This document shows, piece after piece, positions 7,848 to 16,532 of a stretch of 64,000 bases of DNA (position 1 is its first letter; each line of letters starts with the position of its first letter). Location of the stretch: contig JAPFBR010000001.1 of assembly GCA_035798135.1 (NCBI GenBank), forward strand, positions 930,001-994,000. Direction: 5' to 3'. The notes beneath the pieces were generated by a model. That model ran no database searches, was not told where the DNA came from, and worked only from the letters and a program-made list of their open reading frames with translations. A program made the position numbers and the translations under genes. The stretch comes from Sediminicola sp035798135 (GTDB lineage: Bacteria; Bacteroidota; Bacteroidia; Flavobacteriales; Flavobacteriaceae).

Positions 7848-8831
7848 TTATATGGCATCGTTGACCATAGAAATTACTATTTTCCCGTTGCAGAGGCCTT
7901 CACCAAAATAATGCAGGGCCTGTGGCACTTGTCTTAAGGGCAGGATACGGTCTATGATTGGTCGTAATATACCAGCTTCATATAGTGCATTGATTTTGGA
8001 CAAGTGTTTGTTTGGTTCATGCGCAAGGATCTTAAATTTTTTGCTACCCAAGAAGGAAATAATGGTTCCCAGAAGTAGGCAATTTATAATGAGTGACGAT
8101 GCTCCGCCAACCAAAATATATTTCCCTTTTTTATTTAATGCCCGCCTATAATCCAGCAGTGGATGATGTCCGGCAAAATCGAGGATTAAATCGTAAACCT
8201 CTCCATTTTGGGTAAAATCCTCGGTTGTATAGTCTATGACATGGTCAGCACCTAAGGATCGCATGGTATCAAACTTACTGGCTTTATCCACTCCGGTCAC
8301 TGTTGCACCCAAATGTTTCGCAAGCTGTATGGCGAAGGTCCCACTGCCGCCCCCAGCACCGTTGATCAATACGTGGTGCCCCGGTCTTATGTTAATTTTA
8401 TCGATTAGGCCTTGAATGGCTAGAACGCCCGCTTGTGGGATGGCCGCAGCTTCTTCAAAAGTCATTTTGCTCGGTTTTAACTCCAACCCCATTTCCTCTA
8501 CACAAACATATTCGGCAAACCCTCCAAAGCCTCTATTGGACAGGTCACCAAAGACTTCATCGCCCACTCTGAATTTTGTAACATTTTTGCCCATGCTTTC
8601 CACGGTCCCCGAGATGTCAATACCGAGCGTCTTCAATTTTTTAGGTTTAAAGAGCCCAAAGGCCAATCGGTTGACGAAAGGTTTTCCTCTAAGTAAGGCC
8701 CAGTCCCAATCATTTATGGAGGAGGCATGGATTTTTACAAGAATTTCATTGTCTCTTGGGGTAGGTTTTTCCACCTCCTTGAGCTCAAGATCTTCTGGGG
8801 TCCCGTATGTGCTAAAAACAATGGCTTTCAT
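7848..8831 (-). CDS. NAD(P)-dependent medium-chain reductase (quinone-oxidoreductase type)
   Basis: A 327-residue medium-chain dehydrogenase/reductase. The N-terminal GroES-like domain starts MKAIVFSTYGTPEDLELKEV and contains the DWALLRGKPF and GIDISGTVESMGKNVTKFRVGDEVFGDL stretches. The Rossmann part has VLINGAGGGSGTFAIQLAKH, the nucleotide loop, and then GADHVIDYTTEDF. The catalytic-zinc ligands of alcohol dehydrogenases are not evident, so a zinc-independent quinone/enone reductase is more likely than an alcohol dehydrogenase. Substrate unknown. It stands about 90 bases upstream of the SIMPL gene on the same strand. Confidence 0.88.
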   Translation of the reverse strand: MKAIVFSTYGTPEDLELKEVEKPTPRDNEILVKIHASSINDWDWALLRGKPFVNRLAFGLFKPKKLKTLGIDISGTVESMGKNVTKFRVGDEVFGDLSNRGFGGFAEYVCVEEMGLELKPSKMTFEEAAAIPQAGVLAIQGLIDKINIRPGHHVLINGAGGGSGTFAIQLAKHLGATVTGVDKASKFDTMRSLGADHVIDYTTEDFTQNGEVYDLILDFAGHHPLLDYRRALNKKGKYILVGGASSLIINCLLLGTIISFLGSKKFKILAHEPNKHLSKINALYEAGILRPIIDRILPLRQVPQALHYFGEGLCNGKIVISMVNDAI

Positions 8832-8932
8832 TCTGTATCTGCTGGTTTAGTTGATCTTTAAAATTAAAGCGGGTCTTTCTATTCCAAACCTATGGTTTTG
8901 ATATTAAAGATGCAATCAATATGCTGTTGGTT

Positions 8933-9265
8933 TTATTTTGGATCAAGGGACATTACATAATCATAACTTTCATTTAGGTATTTGGCAAGTTCGTCCAACT
9001 TGTTCCACATTTTTTCGGGTATTAAAACATAACCTCGCATAACTGCTCCATGGGATTTAAAGTTGAAAGTATTTAATTCCTGCATATATTTTTCCTGTAG
9101 GTCCTTGGAAAACCTGATTCCCAATTCTCCATTTTTATTTAGAAGTGAAAACATGTATCCATTCGCAGAGGTATAGGGCATGGTTTTGCCTTTTCTTTCA
9201 AATCTTGGGCATTTAGATACAAGTTCATCGTATAGGACGAGATTTTTTTCCCACATGGTATTCAC
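8933..9265 (-). CDS. Small TfoX/Sxy N-domain-like protein
   Basis: A 110-residue soluble protein. The segment KTMPYTSANGYMFSLLNKNG followed by E-L-G-I-R-F-S and, later, SHGAVMRGYVLIPEKMW has the layout of the TfoX/Sxy N-terminal domain: a short helix, an antiparallel sheet, a Gly before a conserved 'M..Y' strand, and a last helix with W. TfoX in gamma-proteobacteria controls competence; stand-alone N-domain proteins in Bacteroidota have no known role. The assignment is by pattern only and is moderate. The product has no signal peptide. Confidence 0.6.
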   Translation of the reverse strand: MNTMWEKNLVLYDELVSKCPRFERKGKTMPYTSANGYMFSLLNKNGELGIRFSKDLQEKYMQELNTFNFKSHGAVMRGYVLIPEKMWNKLDELAKYLNESYDYVMSLDPK

Positions 9266-9453
9266 TTTTTAGATTGCTTAAAGCAATTGCTTCAGGCGCA
9301 ATAGTCAGCCTATAGGTCCGCATCAAGATCGTGATGCAATACCAGGTCCGACTTTAAATAATGTATTGATATATATAATTTACTCTAATCTAATAAATTA
9401 GAATAAAAAAGCACAACAAAAGAGTAGGGTATAAACAAAAAAGCAAGTGGCAA

Positions 9454-10035
9454 TTAACCCCTTTCTGGGTTAGTGTTAGGGTATAGTTTTTTACCTATTC
9501 GTTCAATGGTATTCCAGTTTCTTGTCGTGTTTGCTTTACCGTAAAATTGTTCAAAGGCTTCCATGGCCTTCGGGGTTTTTGAAACGGATAGGTCCAATAC
9601 ACTGATAATGGTCTGATCCCTTTTTTCGATTATTATATAAGAGTTGTCGGGGCTTTTCCAAGGGAGTTTCAAATCATTTTCATTATTTTCCTTCAAAAAG
9701 GAAACATATAACCGAATGTCTTTGGTGCGTTCTATATCTATGAAGGGATTATTTATTAATAAGTCACCAATAAATTCCGATGTTCTAACGATGGTCGGAA
9801 TAGGAAAACCAAAGGCTTTTTCCAATTGTGTTGAAATCTGATTTTCCACGATAGATGAATTTTCATTGGTACTGTCAAAGATGATGTTGCCCGAGTTCAA
9901 TAAGGTAACGATGTTTTCGAAACCCAATTTTCGAAATTCTTTTTTTAGCTCTGACATAGGAACCTTATGGTGACCGCCAACATTGATGCCTCGTAGAAAG
10001 GCAACATAGGTTTCTTTTGCTTTTTTAGACATCAT
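9454..10035 (-). CDS. DUF1697 domain-containing protein
   Basis: A 193-residue soluble protein with the diagnostic DUF1697 opening: YVAFLRGINVGGHHKVPMSE, then LGFENIVTLLNSGNIIFDS, then a region with FGFPIPTIVRTSEF. The conserved LRGINVGG and TLLNSGN motifs make the family assignment firm. Members are widespread and uncharacterised. The ATG at 10035 is followed by Met-Ser, so the second Met (10032) is an equally good start. It lies 24 bases downstream of the CPBP protease gene on the same strand and is probably co-transcribed. Confidence 0.88.
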   Translation of the reverse strand: MMSKKAKETYVAFLRGINVGGHHKVPMSELKKEFRKLGFENIVTLLNSGNIIFDSTNENSSIVENQISTQLEKAFGFPIPTIVRTSEFIGDLLINNPFIDIERTKDIRLYVSFLKENNENDLKLPWKSPDNSYIIIEKRDQTIISVLDLSVSKTPKAMEAFEQFYGKANTTRNWNTIERIGKKLYPNTNPERG

Positions 10036-10059
10036 TGGACCTTTTCAGTTTTTATACTA

Positions 10060-10905
10060 TCAATTTATAAAAATTAAGGGCATATCAAACAATGCATGAA
10101 GCATTACAGCACTTAGGATGGAACCATCTTTCTCCCTGATAAAGCCCAAAGTCAGTCCAAGGATAAACGTAAATAATGCCCATGGCCAAAGTGGAGGCAC
10201 CACAACCAATGCATGCATCAACCCAAATAGAACTGCTGAAAGAATTAATCCCCAGCCATATTTGACATCCCCTATTCGAAATGACTTTCCAAAATATCTA
10301 TTGAGGGAAGACTGTACGTACCCTCTAAATAAAAGTTCCTCCCCTAATCCAACAATAAATATATAGTATAGAATCTTTGAAAAGATGGGAATGTATTCAT
10401 AAGTGAAAAAGGCAAATACCACAGTGCAAAAACTAAAAATGATAATTGTATTAATCCCTTTGTTCGGTATTGTTAATTCATTTCTAGTAGGAAGTCTTTT
10501 GGTTACCTTCGGAATATAATAGAACACAAGAAGATAGACTACACTCAAAATTAATGAACCCGGCCAATCTGAAAATTCCCACCCGAGAAGCCCAATTAAT
10601 AAAAAGGTTATACCGGCAGGACCACCAATTGCATAGGCATTCAAGGACAATTTGAACGAATCTGAAAATTTTGGAAAGTAGATTCCAAAATCATTTTTGG
10701 ATTTATATAAAAGTTGGATAAGTCCAAAGGGGACAAGAATAGTCATGACAAACTTTATAAAATACCTTAAAACTACATTGTCCTTTTCGGAAAAATCGAA
10801 GGGAATATGTTTAACGTTCAAAAAGACAAAAATGATAATACCACATAACAAAAAAGGAAAAACCAGATCCTTTCCAAAATGCCTTTTTGTATTCGTGTTT
10901 TCCAT
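10060..10905 (-). CDS. CPBP family intramembrane metalloprotease
   Basis: A 281-residue inner-membrane protein with about seven or eight hydrophobic segments. The CAAX-protease/bacteriocin-processing motifs are present: motif 1 EELLFRGYVQSSL (two Glu and Arg) near residue 190, motif 2 with LFGLMHALVVVPP carrying the FxxxH histidine, and motif 3 AVMLHALFDMPL near the C-terminus. Catalysis by this family uses the Glu pair and the two histidines. Targets in Bacteroidota are unknown. The gene is followed closely by DUF1697. Upstream lies a 386-base gap holding a gene remnant. Confidence 0.88.
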   Translation of the reverse strand: MENTNTKRHFGKDLVFPFLLCGIIIFVFLNVKHIPFDFSEKDNVVLRYFIKFVMTILVPFGLIQLLYKSKNDFGIYFPKFSDSFKLSLNAYAIGGPAGITFLLIGLLGWEFSDWPGSLILSVVYLLVFYYIPKVTKRLPTRNELTIPNKGINTIIIFSFCTVVFAFFTYEYIPIFSKILYYIFIVGLGEELLFRGYVQSSLNRYFGKSFRIGDVKYGWGLILSAVLFGLMHALVVVPPLWPWALFTFILGLTLGFIREKDGSILSAVMLHALFDMPLIFIN

Positions 10906-11075
10906 TGCATACTTTTTGTGATCCCCACCTCCAGAGGGATGAGCCCCCTGCTATTAGGGCCTTTGATTGGTATTGTCCTTGGTTTTATAAGCTTCTAGTC
11001 CATCATAGTTGCCAAGAGTATTTCAGTAGTATTATTTCCGTCCCAAATCCTTTAAATACTATTTTTTCAAGGTAC

Positions 11076-11195
11076 CTATGGAAGTTCGGTAACCGCATGT
11101 ACATAACCGTCTTCAAAAATAGGGTTTACTTCTGTTAGTAAATCGTGCGAGCTACCTTCAATTTCTGAAATTTTGATTGAGGAGTAGGATTTTTT
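11076..11195 (-). pseudogene. Short coding remnant in the gap before the CPBP gene
   Basis: The 386-base gap 10906-11291 has no complete gene. On the minus strand one frame of 39 codons without any Met reads naturally as protein (I-K-I-S-E-I-E-G-S-S-H-D-L-L, ending P-I-F-E-D-G-Y-V-H-A-V-T-E-L-P) between two stops. Composition suggests the tail of a vanished gene, but I do not recognise the family, and chance is not excluded. Nothing else was seen in the gap. Confidence 0.3.
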
Positions 11196-11291
11196 TCAGA
11201 TTTAAACCGATCACATAAAACGGCTATAAACAACACGGAAAGGTAAACGAAGAAGGTTGGGCATTATTTATAAATATAAAAAATAGGGTTA

Positions 11292-12560
11292 CTATAATTG
11301 CCCATCACTTTTAATTGCATTGATTTCTTTAACAATATCTAGATTCTGATATTTATTGGGGTGAAAGTAGGGTGCATAATCGGGTAAATCGGTTGCGTTC
11401 AATATATATTTGGAACAAAGTTGGCCTGCGGCACAAGCGGTCATAGTTCCATAGCCAGAAAGTGCCCCTATTAGAAATACATTTGGCATTTCGGTGGGCC
11501 CAATAAGGGGCCAATTTTCTTTAGTTCGGGTATAATACCCTGCGTATTCCGTTATTGGCGTGGGAATATCATTTTCGTATTCAATCAGTTGAGGGATGAA
11601 ACTGCAGGCTCCCTTGAGCACGACTTGGGGGAAAATATCGGTAAAAGGGGTTTCCCATTGTGGAAGTTCATTTTTTGTGTTAAAGGCCCATCCTAATTTG
11701 ATGCCTTCCCCTTCGGGTTTAATATGCAGGCCAGCCGGGAGTTCTTCCAACAACCATTGGTATTTTTCTTCTGAAGCAAAAAATTCCTTTTCTTCTTTTG
11801 ACCAATTTAAATATTGGGCATCGGCAAAAATGGTAAAAGGCATATTCCTTGGGATTATATTCTTGGGATCTGGAATTATAAACTTGCGTTGAAGTATATT
11901 TTCAATAGGCAGCTGTAATCCAATCATATTTGCAATATGGTTGATAAATGGCCCCGATGCAATAACCAGAGTTTTTGCTACTATGGTTATTTTTGAATCT
12001 AGGACAATTTCATATGATGGCTTCTTTTTTAGTATGGTCTTAATTTCACCTTCAATGAATTTAACACCACTTTTTTTAGCCTCCTTGAGCATTAGGCTAC
12101 CCATAGCGTAGACATCTATATTGCCTGCATTTTTTATGGATACTATTTTTTCTACATCAGTGCTTAAATAGGAATGAACATCACAAATAGCGGCAGAATC
12201 TGAAATTTCTTCATAATAGTTTTGGGATGAAGCCTTGGCGGTTGTGGAAAAAATTGGTTTATCCTTAATTTTGCTAATGAAATTATAGCCTGAGTACGAC
12301 ATCTTAAATGATTCATCTCCGTGGTCATCTCTCAACTTCTGCATTAATTGAATGCTATAACTCGCAAATTCCCGCATACATTTTTGTGGCCAAAAATCCC
12401 GGAAATTCTCCCCGGACTTACTGGTCGTAAAAGAAAGGGGCTGATTCTTGTCGATAAGCACGATAGTGAGACTTGGATTGTTTTTTATGAGGTAATAGGC
12501 TGTAGCGATTCCGGCAATTCCTGCACCACATATTGCAATAGTATTATTTTCATTGGTCAT
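11292..12560 (-). CDS. FAD-dependent oxidoreductase (DAO family)
   Basis: A 422-residue flavoenzyme of the D-amino-acid oxidase / sarcosine oxidase fold. The N-terminus has the dinucleotide motif IAICGAGIAGIATAYYLI, then IVLIDKNQPLSFTTSKSGEN, where the acidic residue binds the FAD ribose. A second FAD contact is TLVIASGPFINHIANMIGLQ, and the C-terminal part has YYTRTKENWPLIGPTE and IGALSGYGTMTACAAGQL, which match the family's closing FAD motif. Such enzymes oxidise amines or amino acids; the substrate is unknown. It has no signal peptide, and it stands alone, downstream of the ribonuclease G gene on the same strand. Confidence 0.85.
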   Translation of the reverse strand: MTNENNTIAICGAGIAGIATAYYLIKNNPSLTIVLIDKNQPLSFTTSKSGENFRDFWPQKCMREFASYSIQLMQKLRDDHGDESFKMSYSGYNFISKIKDKPIFSTTAKASSQNYYEEISDSAAICDVHSYLSTDVEKIVSIKNAGNIDVYAMGSLMLKEAKKSGVKFIEGEIKTILKKKPSYEIVLDSKITIVAKTLVIASGPFINHIANMIGLQLPIENILQRKFIIPDPKNIIPRNMPFTIFADAQYLNWSKEEKEFFASEEKYQWLLEELPAGLHIKPEGEGIKLGWAFNTKNELPQWETPFTDIFPQVVLKGACSFIPQLIEYENDIPTPITEYAGYYTRTKENWPLIGPTEMPNVFLIGALSGYGTMTACAAGQLCSKYILNATDLPDYAPYFHPNKYQNLDIVKEINAIKSDGQL

Positions 12561-12703
12561 ACACAGAATACCTTAGATGGGTAGCTCCTAAAAAGCGTTA
12601 TACCAAGGTATTGAATTATTGGGGGCGCAAGGAAAAAAAACGGCATTTGCCCAGTAAATTCATGTAAGGGAAGGATATTTTTAAAGTAGTAATTACTGTA
12701 AAC

Positions 12704-12737
12704 AAAAAAAGCGACCCCGTTTTTGGAGTCGCTTTTT
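12704..12737 (-). terminator. Terminator of the RNase G transcript
   Basis: On the minus strand AAAAAGCGACTCC pairs with GGGGTCGCTTTTTTT around a short A-rich loop, directly after the RNase G stop codon. The T-rich run on both sides suggests a strong intrinsic terminator. Confidence 0.8.
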
Positions 12738-12738
12738 A

Positions 12739-14295
12739 TTAATATATGGTTTTACCGTCTTTGTTCTTAAATCGGTATTCGAGATACGTATAGGCATCCC
12801 TTGGTTGGATTTTTACCCACTTCTTATGTTCCAAAAACCACTTGGAACGGATAGATGGGAACCCTTTGCTGATATAGGCTGCAATAAATGGGTGTATATT
12901 CAATATAATCCCGTTGGTACTTGCAGGTCCTTTCAACAATTTTTCTAGGTCTGAATTGATTTTATCGATCAAAACAATTGGAGCTTCCACTTCTTGCCCT
13001 GGGGCATTCGGATTTTCCTCACTGGTTTTGATGTTCATTTCGGGCCTGACCCGTTGTCTTGTAATTTGTATGAGTCCAAACTTGCTCGGGGGCAAGATTT
13101 TGTGTTTGGCACGGTCATCTTTCATCTCATCCCTAAGGTGATCAAAAAGTTTCCTTCTGTGGTCAGGTTTGGACATATCGATGAAATCTACAACGATAAT
13201 ACCTCCCATATCCCGCAATCGCAATTGTCTTGCAATTTCAGAGGCTGCCAACAAATTTACTTCCAGTGCCGTATCTTCTTGATTTTTTGCTTTGTTCGAA
13301 CGGTTACCGCTGTTAACGTCCACTACGTGAAGTGCTTCGGTATGTTCTATAATCAAGTACGCACCCTTACTCATGGAGGCGGTGCGGCCAAAGGAGGTTT
13401 TAATTTGCCGATCTATTCCAAATTTTTCAAAAATTGGAACATTGGAATCGTACAGCTTTACAATAGATTCTTTCTCAGGTGCAATTTCTTGCACGTAATC
13501 TTTAACTTCGGTATAAAGCGTTTCATCGTCTACATATATTCCCGTAAAGGAATCGTTGAATACATCCCTTAAAATGGAGGATGCACGGTTCAACTCAACC
13601 AGTACTTTGGATGGATGTGGAGCTTTATACAATTTTTTGCACATTACTGTCCATTTGGTCAGTAAGTTCTGTAGATCTTTGTCCAGTTCGGCTACTTTTT
13701 TGCCTTCTGCAACTGTTCTTATGATAACGCCAAATCCTTTGGGCTTTATGCTCTTAACGAGCCTTTTTAGCCTTTCTTTTTCTTCCTTGCTCTCTATTTT
13801 CTGTGAAACGGAGACCCGGTCGGAAAAAGGGACCATCACCAAATAACGTCCTGCCAATGAAAGCTCGGAACTTATTCTGGGTCCTTTTGTGGAAATGGGT
13901 TCTTTAACAATTTGCACCAATAAGGATTGATTGGCCTTGATAACATCACTGATGCTACCATCCTTATCAATCTCTTTATCAAATGGAAAGTCTTTCAGGG
14001 TAAAATCTTTCAATTTTCCCATACTCAATTTTTTTACAAATTTCAACATAGTCGAAAGCTGTGGCCCTAGGTCGTGGTAATGTAGAAAGGCATCTTTCTC
14101 ATAACCAACATTGACGAAGGCAGCATTTAATCCAGTAACCGGCTTACGCACTTTGGCAATTAGGATATCGCCAACGGTAAAGTTGTTACTTTCTTCTTCT
14201 TTGTGAAGTTCTGTAAGTTTTCCATCCTTTAATAAGGCAAAATCGACGGCTTCAGGACTTGATCTTACGATCAGTTCTCTATTCACCTGAATCAA
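12739..14295 (-). CDS. rng: Ribonuclease E/G family endoribonuclease (RNase G)
   Basis: A 518-residue single-strand-specific endoribonuclease that acts in 5' rRNA processing and mRNA decay. Domains in order: an S1-like RNA-binding domain at about residues 35-130 (GDILIAKVRKPVTGLNAAFV and the YEKDAFLHYHDL strand), then the catalytic core with the conserved helix LAASEIARQLRLRDMGG and the metal site in IIVVDFIDM, and a C-terminal region with LIQITRQRVRP, as in RNase G. The E-type C-terminal scaffold is absent, so RNase G is the better name. In Bacteroidota it commonly follows HU and a small basic protein, as here. Confidence 0.93.
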   Translation of the reverse strand: MIQVNRELIVRSSPEAVDFALLKDGKLTELHKEEESNNFTVGDILIAKVRKPVTGLNAAFVNVGYEKDAFLHYHDLGPQLSTMLKFVKKLSMGKLKDFTLKDFPFDKEIDKDGSISDVIKANQSLLVQIVKEPISTKGPRISSELSLAGRYLVMVPFSDRVSVSQKIESKEEKERLKRLVKSIKPKGFGVIIRTVAEGKKVAELDKDLQNLLTKWTVMCKKLYKAPHPSKVLVELNRASSILRDVFNDSFTGIYVDDETLYTEVKDYVQEIAPEKESIVKLYDSNVPIFEKFGIDRQIKTSFGRTASMSKGAYLIIEHTEALHVVDVNSGNRSNKAKNQEDTALEVNLLAASEIARQLRLRDMGGIIVVDFIDMSKPDHRRKLFDHLRDEMKDDRAKHKILPPSKFGLIQITRQRVRPEMNIKTSEENPNAPGQEVEAPIVLIDKINSDLEKLLKGPASTNGIILNIHPFIAAYISKGFPSIRSKWFLEHKKWVKIQPRDAYTYLEYRFKNKDGKTIY

Positions 14296-14419
14296 TTTAT
14301 ACTCATCCCTTCACGATATGAATCGAGGTTAGGACGAATGGATTAAACAATAGTTGTAACAGGCTGTTAAAACCCGTCGAAATTCCGTTAAGGAATTTCT
14401 ATGTCAATGAACTTAATAA

Positions 14420-14452
14420 AAAGAAAAAGTAGTTGTAAAACTACTTTTTCTT
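14420..14452 (-). terminator. Hairpin overlapping the stop codon of the small basic protein gene
   Basis: On the minus strand AGAAAAAGTAGT and ACTACTTTTTCT pair around TTTACA and are followed by TTTTATT. The stop codon TAG of the 29-codon gene lies inside the 5' arm, so translation of its last codons would melt this terminator. Confidence 0.65.
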
Positions 14453-14530
14453 GTGTCGGTTAGCTCTCCTACGCTTCTTGCGTTTATGGGTTGCTACCTT
14501 ATGTCTTTTTCTCTTTTTACCACTAGGCAT
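14441..14530 (-). CDS. 29-residue highly basic protein, probably ribosome-associated
   Basis: This short gene runs from the ATG at 14530 to the TAG at 14441-14443. Its product starts MPSGKKRKRHKVATHKRKKR and ends R-R-A-N-R-H-K-K-K; more than half of the residues are Lys, Arg or His, with no hydrophobic core. Such extreme basicity is seen in tiny ribosomal proteins such as L34, L36 and THX. I believe very similar open frames sit between HU and RNase G in many Bacteroidota, and a Bacteroidota-specific ribosomal protein is my best guess, but I cannot confirm it from sequence. It is 25 bases downstream of the HU gene, and its stop codon is inside a terminator hairpin. Confidence 0.75.
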   Translation of the reverse strand: MPSGKKRKRHKVATHKRKKRRRANRHKKK

Positions 14531-14555
14531 AAAAATTTACTTTAGGATTAATACT

Positions 14556-14846
14556 TTATTTAACTTGTACGTTGCTCTTAACTCCTTCAACAAAAACCTT
14601 TGCAGGTTTAAATGCAGGAATGTTGTGCGAAGGTATTTTGATGGTAGTATTTTTGGAAATATTCCTACCTGTCTTTTCTGCTCTTGTTTTAATAATGAAA
14701 CTACCAAAACCTCTTAAGTAAACATTATCTCCATTTTCCAATGAAGTTTTTACCTCTTCCATAAAAGTTTCAACAGTAGCCTGTACATCTCCTTTTTCAA
14801 TACCCAGTTTTTCTGAGATTCTCGTTACAATGTCTGCTTTCGTCAT
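14556..14846 (-). CDS. hup: HU/IHF family DNA-binding protein
   Basis: A 96-residue histone-like protein that bends and compacts DNA as a dimer. The N-terminal helices MTKADIVTRISEKLGIEKGD and VQATVETFMEEVKTSLENGD are followed by VYLRGFGSFIIKTRAEKTGR, the family signature 'G.GsF....r..r.gRN', and then the arm sequence with IPSHNIPAFKPAK (the intercalating Pro region). The length is normal. A TAnnTTTG promoter element lies 39 bases upstream. It heads a minus-strand transcript that continues into the small basic protein. Confidence 0.93.
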   Translation of the reverse strand: MTKADIVTRISEKLGIEKGDVQATVETFMEEVKTSLENGDNVYLRGFGSFIIKTRAEKTGRNISKNTTIKIPSHNIPAFKPAKVFVEGVKSNVQVK

Positions 14847-14884
14847 TTTGTATTATAGATTTTCTATGCGTTTTTTTCGGGTTG

Positions 14885-14892
14885 CAAATATA
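14885..14892 (-). promoter_or_regulatory. -7 promoter element of the HU gene
   Basis: On the minus strand this reads TATATTTG, a full match to TAnnTTTG, placed about 39 bases before the HU start codon. Confidence 0.6.
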
Positions 14893-14947
14893 TGAATTAA
14901 ATTGAATAATTAATCTTAAAGGACTTAATTTTAAGTCTATAAACCTT

Positions 14948-14955
14948 TACTTTTG
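14948..14955 (+). promoter_or_regulatory. -7 promoter element of mutY
   Basis: TACTTTTG matches TAnnTTTG 19 bases before the mutY ATG at 14974, implying an almost leaderless transcript divergent from HU. Confidence 0.5.
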
Positions 14956-14973
14956 TCCTTTAGTATTTTATAA

Positions 14974-16011
14974 ATGTCTTTTTCCCAAAAAATTATCCAT
15001 TGGTATTCAACCAACAAACGTAGTTTACCATGGAGGAGCACCAAAGATCCCTATAAGATTTGGCTTTCAGAAATTATGTTGCAACAAACGCGAGTAGCGC
15101 AGGGGATGCCCTACTATGAGCGGTTTGTAGCCAAATTTCCGACTGTCCATGACCTAGCCAGCGCTTCAGAAGAGGAGGTGTTGAAGCTGTGGCAAGGTCT
15201 AGGGTATTACAGTAGGGCACGTAATTTACATGCCACGGCCAAGTTGGTATCCAATAAACACAATGGGCAATTTCCAAACACTTATAAGGGGCTTTTGGAA
15301 TTAAAAGGGATAGGGGATTATACTGCTAGCGCCATAGTCTCATTTTGTTTCAATGAGGCACAACCGGTTGTTGATGGTAATGTCTACAGGGTGCTCTCAC
15401 GTTATTTTGGCATAGACCTTCCTATTAATAGTTCGGAGGGCATTAAATATTTTAAGGCACTGGCCCTAAAGGTGATGGATGCAAATCAAATTGCCGACTA
15501 TAATCAAGGAATTATGGAGTTTGGTGCCATGCAATGCGCACCCAAAAGCCCTAATTGTCCAAACTGTCCTTTAAATGATAGTTGTGTGGCATTACAGCAA
15601 GATAAAATAAATGAGCTCCCGGTAAAATTAAAAAAGACCAAGGTGAAGGAGCGGTATTTCAATTACCTGGTGGTCTTGGACCAAGACAATACCATTGAGT
15701 TAAGGCAGAGAAGGGGTAAAGGGATATGGCAAAACCTTTATGAATTCCCTTTGTTGGAGACGGAAAGAAATTTTTCTATGGAAGAAATAACCAATTCTAT
15801 GGATACGGTCCTGGAGCTGATGGAAACTTCAGAAATCTATCAGTTTAATGAAAAGCCGATAGTCCACAAACTGTCCCATCAGCATTTGCACACTAAATTT
15901 TGGATAGTCAAAAGTGAGGAGAAGCATAGGAATGGGGTTAGTTTTGAAGAGCTAAAAAAATATCCCGTACCAGTTTTAATAGCAGAGTTTATAAATGCAT
16001 TTAAATTTTAG
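14974..16011 (+). CDS. mutY: A/G-specific adenine DNA glycosylase
   Basis: MutY removes adenine mispaired with 8-oxoguanine, part of the GO repair system. The 345-residue protein has SLPWRSTKDPYKIWLSEIML and QQTRV near the start (catalytic Glu in the SEIMLQQT motif), the helix-hairpin-helix LKGIGDYTASAIVSFCFNE with the catalytic Asp in PVVDGNVYRV, and the four-cysteine iron-sulfur loop at CAPKSPNCPNCPLNDSC. The C-terminal third, with RQRRGKGIWQNLYEFPLLE and KLSHQHLHTKFW, is the NUDIX-like 8-oxoG-recognition domain. It is full-length. The ssb gene follows with its own promoter. Confidence 0.95.
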   Translation: MSFSQKIIHWYSTNKRSLPWRSTKDPYKIWLSEIMLQQTRVAQGMPYYERFVAKFPTVHDLASASEEEVLKLWQGLGYYSRARNLHATAKLVSNKHNGQFPNTYKGLLELKGIGDYTASAIVSFCFNEAQPVVDGNVYRVLSRYFGIDLPINSSEGIKYFKALALKVMDANQIADYNQGIMEFGAMQCAPKSPNCPNCPLNDSCVALQQDKINELPVKLKKTKVKERYFNYLVVLDQDNTIELRQRRGKGIWQNLYEFPLLETERNFSMEEITNSMDTVLELMETSEIYQFNEKPIVHKLSHQHLHTKFWIVKSEEKHRNGVSFEELKKYPVPVLIAEFINAFKF

Positions 16012-16019
16012 TATTTTTG
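16012..16019 (+). promoter_or_regulatory. -7 promoter element of ssb
   Basis: TATTTTTG, matching TAnnTTTG, abuts the mutY stop codon and lies 17 bases before the ssb ATG, so ssb can be transcribed independently of mutY. Confidence 0.5.
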
Positions 16020-16035
16020 ATATAAGTTTACAACT

Positions 16036-16506
16036 ATGAGCGGTACATTGAATAAGGTGATGTTGATTGGACATCTGGGAGATGAGGTTAAAATTCATTA
16101 TTTTGAAGGGGGGAATTGTATTGCACGTTTTCCTTTGGCAACCAATGAGACCTATACCAATAAACAGACTGGAGAAAAAGTGACCAATACGGATTGGCAC
16201 AATGTGGTAGTGCGAAACAAGGCCGCCGAAATCTGTGAGAAGTACTTGAATAAAGGAGATAAAATATATGTTGAAGGAAGATTGAAAAACCGCCAATGGC
16301 AGGGAGAAGATGGTACCACGCGCTATACTACAGAAGTGCACGTGCAGGAATTCACCTTCCTGACCACTAAAAATGAAAGTTCGTCCAATGCTCAAGCTGG
16401 AGCTCCGTCTTCTGGACCTTCACAGAGTGGCACCCCTGCTTCGAACGCTCCAAAGGCAACACCGCAAACCAATACACCTGAAGAGGATGATGATTTGCCA
16501 TTCTAA
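16036..16506 (+). CDS. ssb: Single-stranded DNA-binding protein
   Basis: A 156-residue SSB that coats single-stranded DNA in replication and repair. Residues 1-110 are the OB fold (LNKVMLIGHLGDEVKIHYFE, the TDWHNVVVRNKAAEICEKYL stretch, and GDKIYVEGRLKNRQWQGEDG). A Ser/Pro/Thr-rich linker follows, and the C-terminus EEDDDLPF is the acidic tip that recruits partner proteins. The place between mutY and gldE is usual for Flavobacteriaceae. Compare the DUF3127 protein at 50264, which ends in an almost identical tip. Confidence 0.95.
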   Translation: MSGTLNKVMLIGHLGDEVKIHYFEGGNCIARFPLATNETYTNKQTGEKVTNTDWHNVVVRNKAAEICEKYLNKGDKIYVEGRLKNRQWQGEDGTTRYTTEVHVQEFTFLTTKNESSSNAQAGAPSSGPSQSGTPASNAPKATPQTNTPEEDDDLPF

Positions 16507-16532
16507 AATAAACCTACACTAAATTTTAACTG

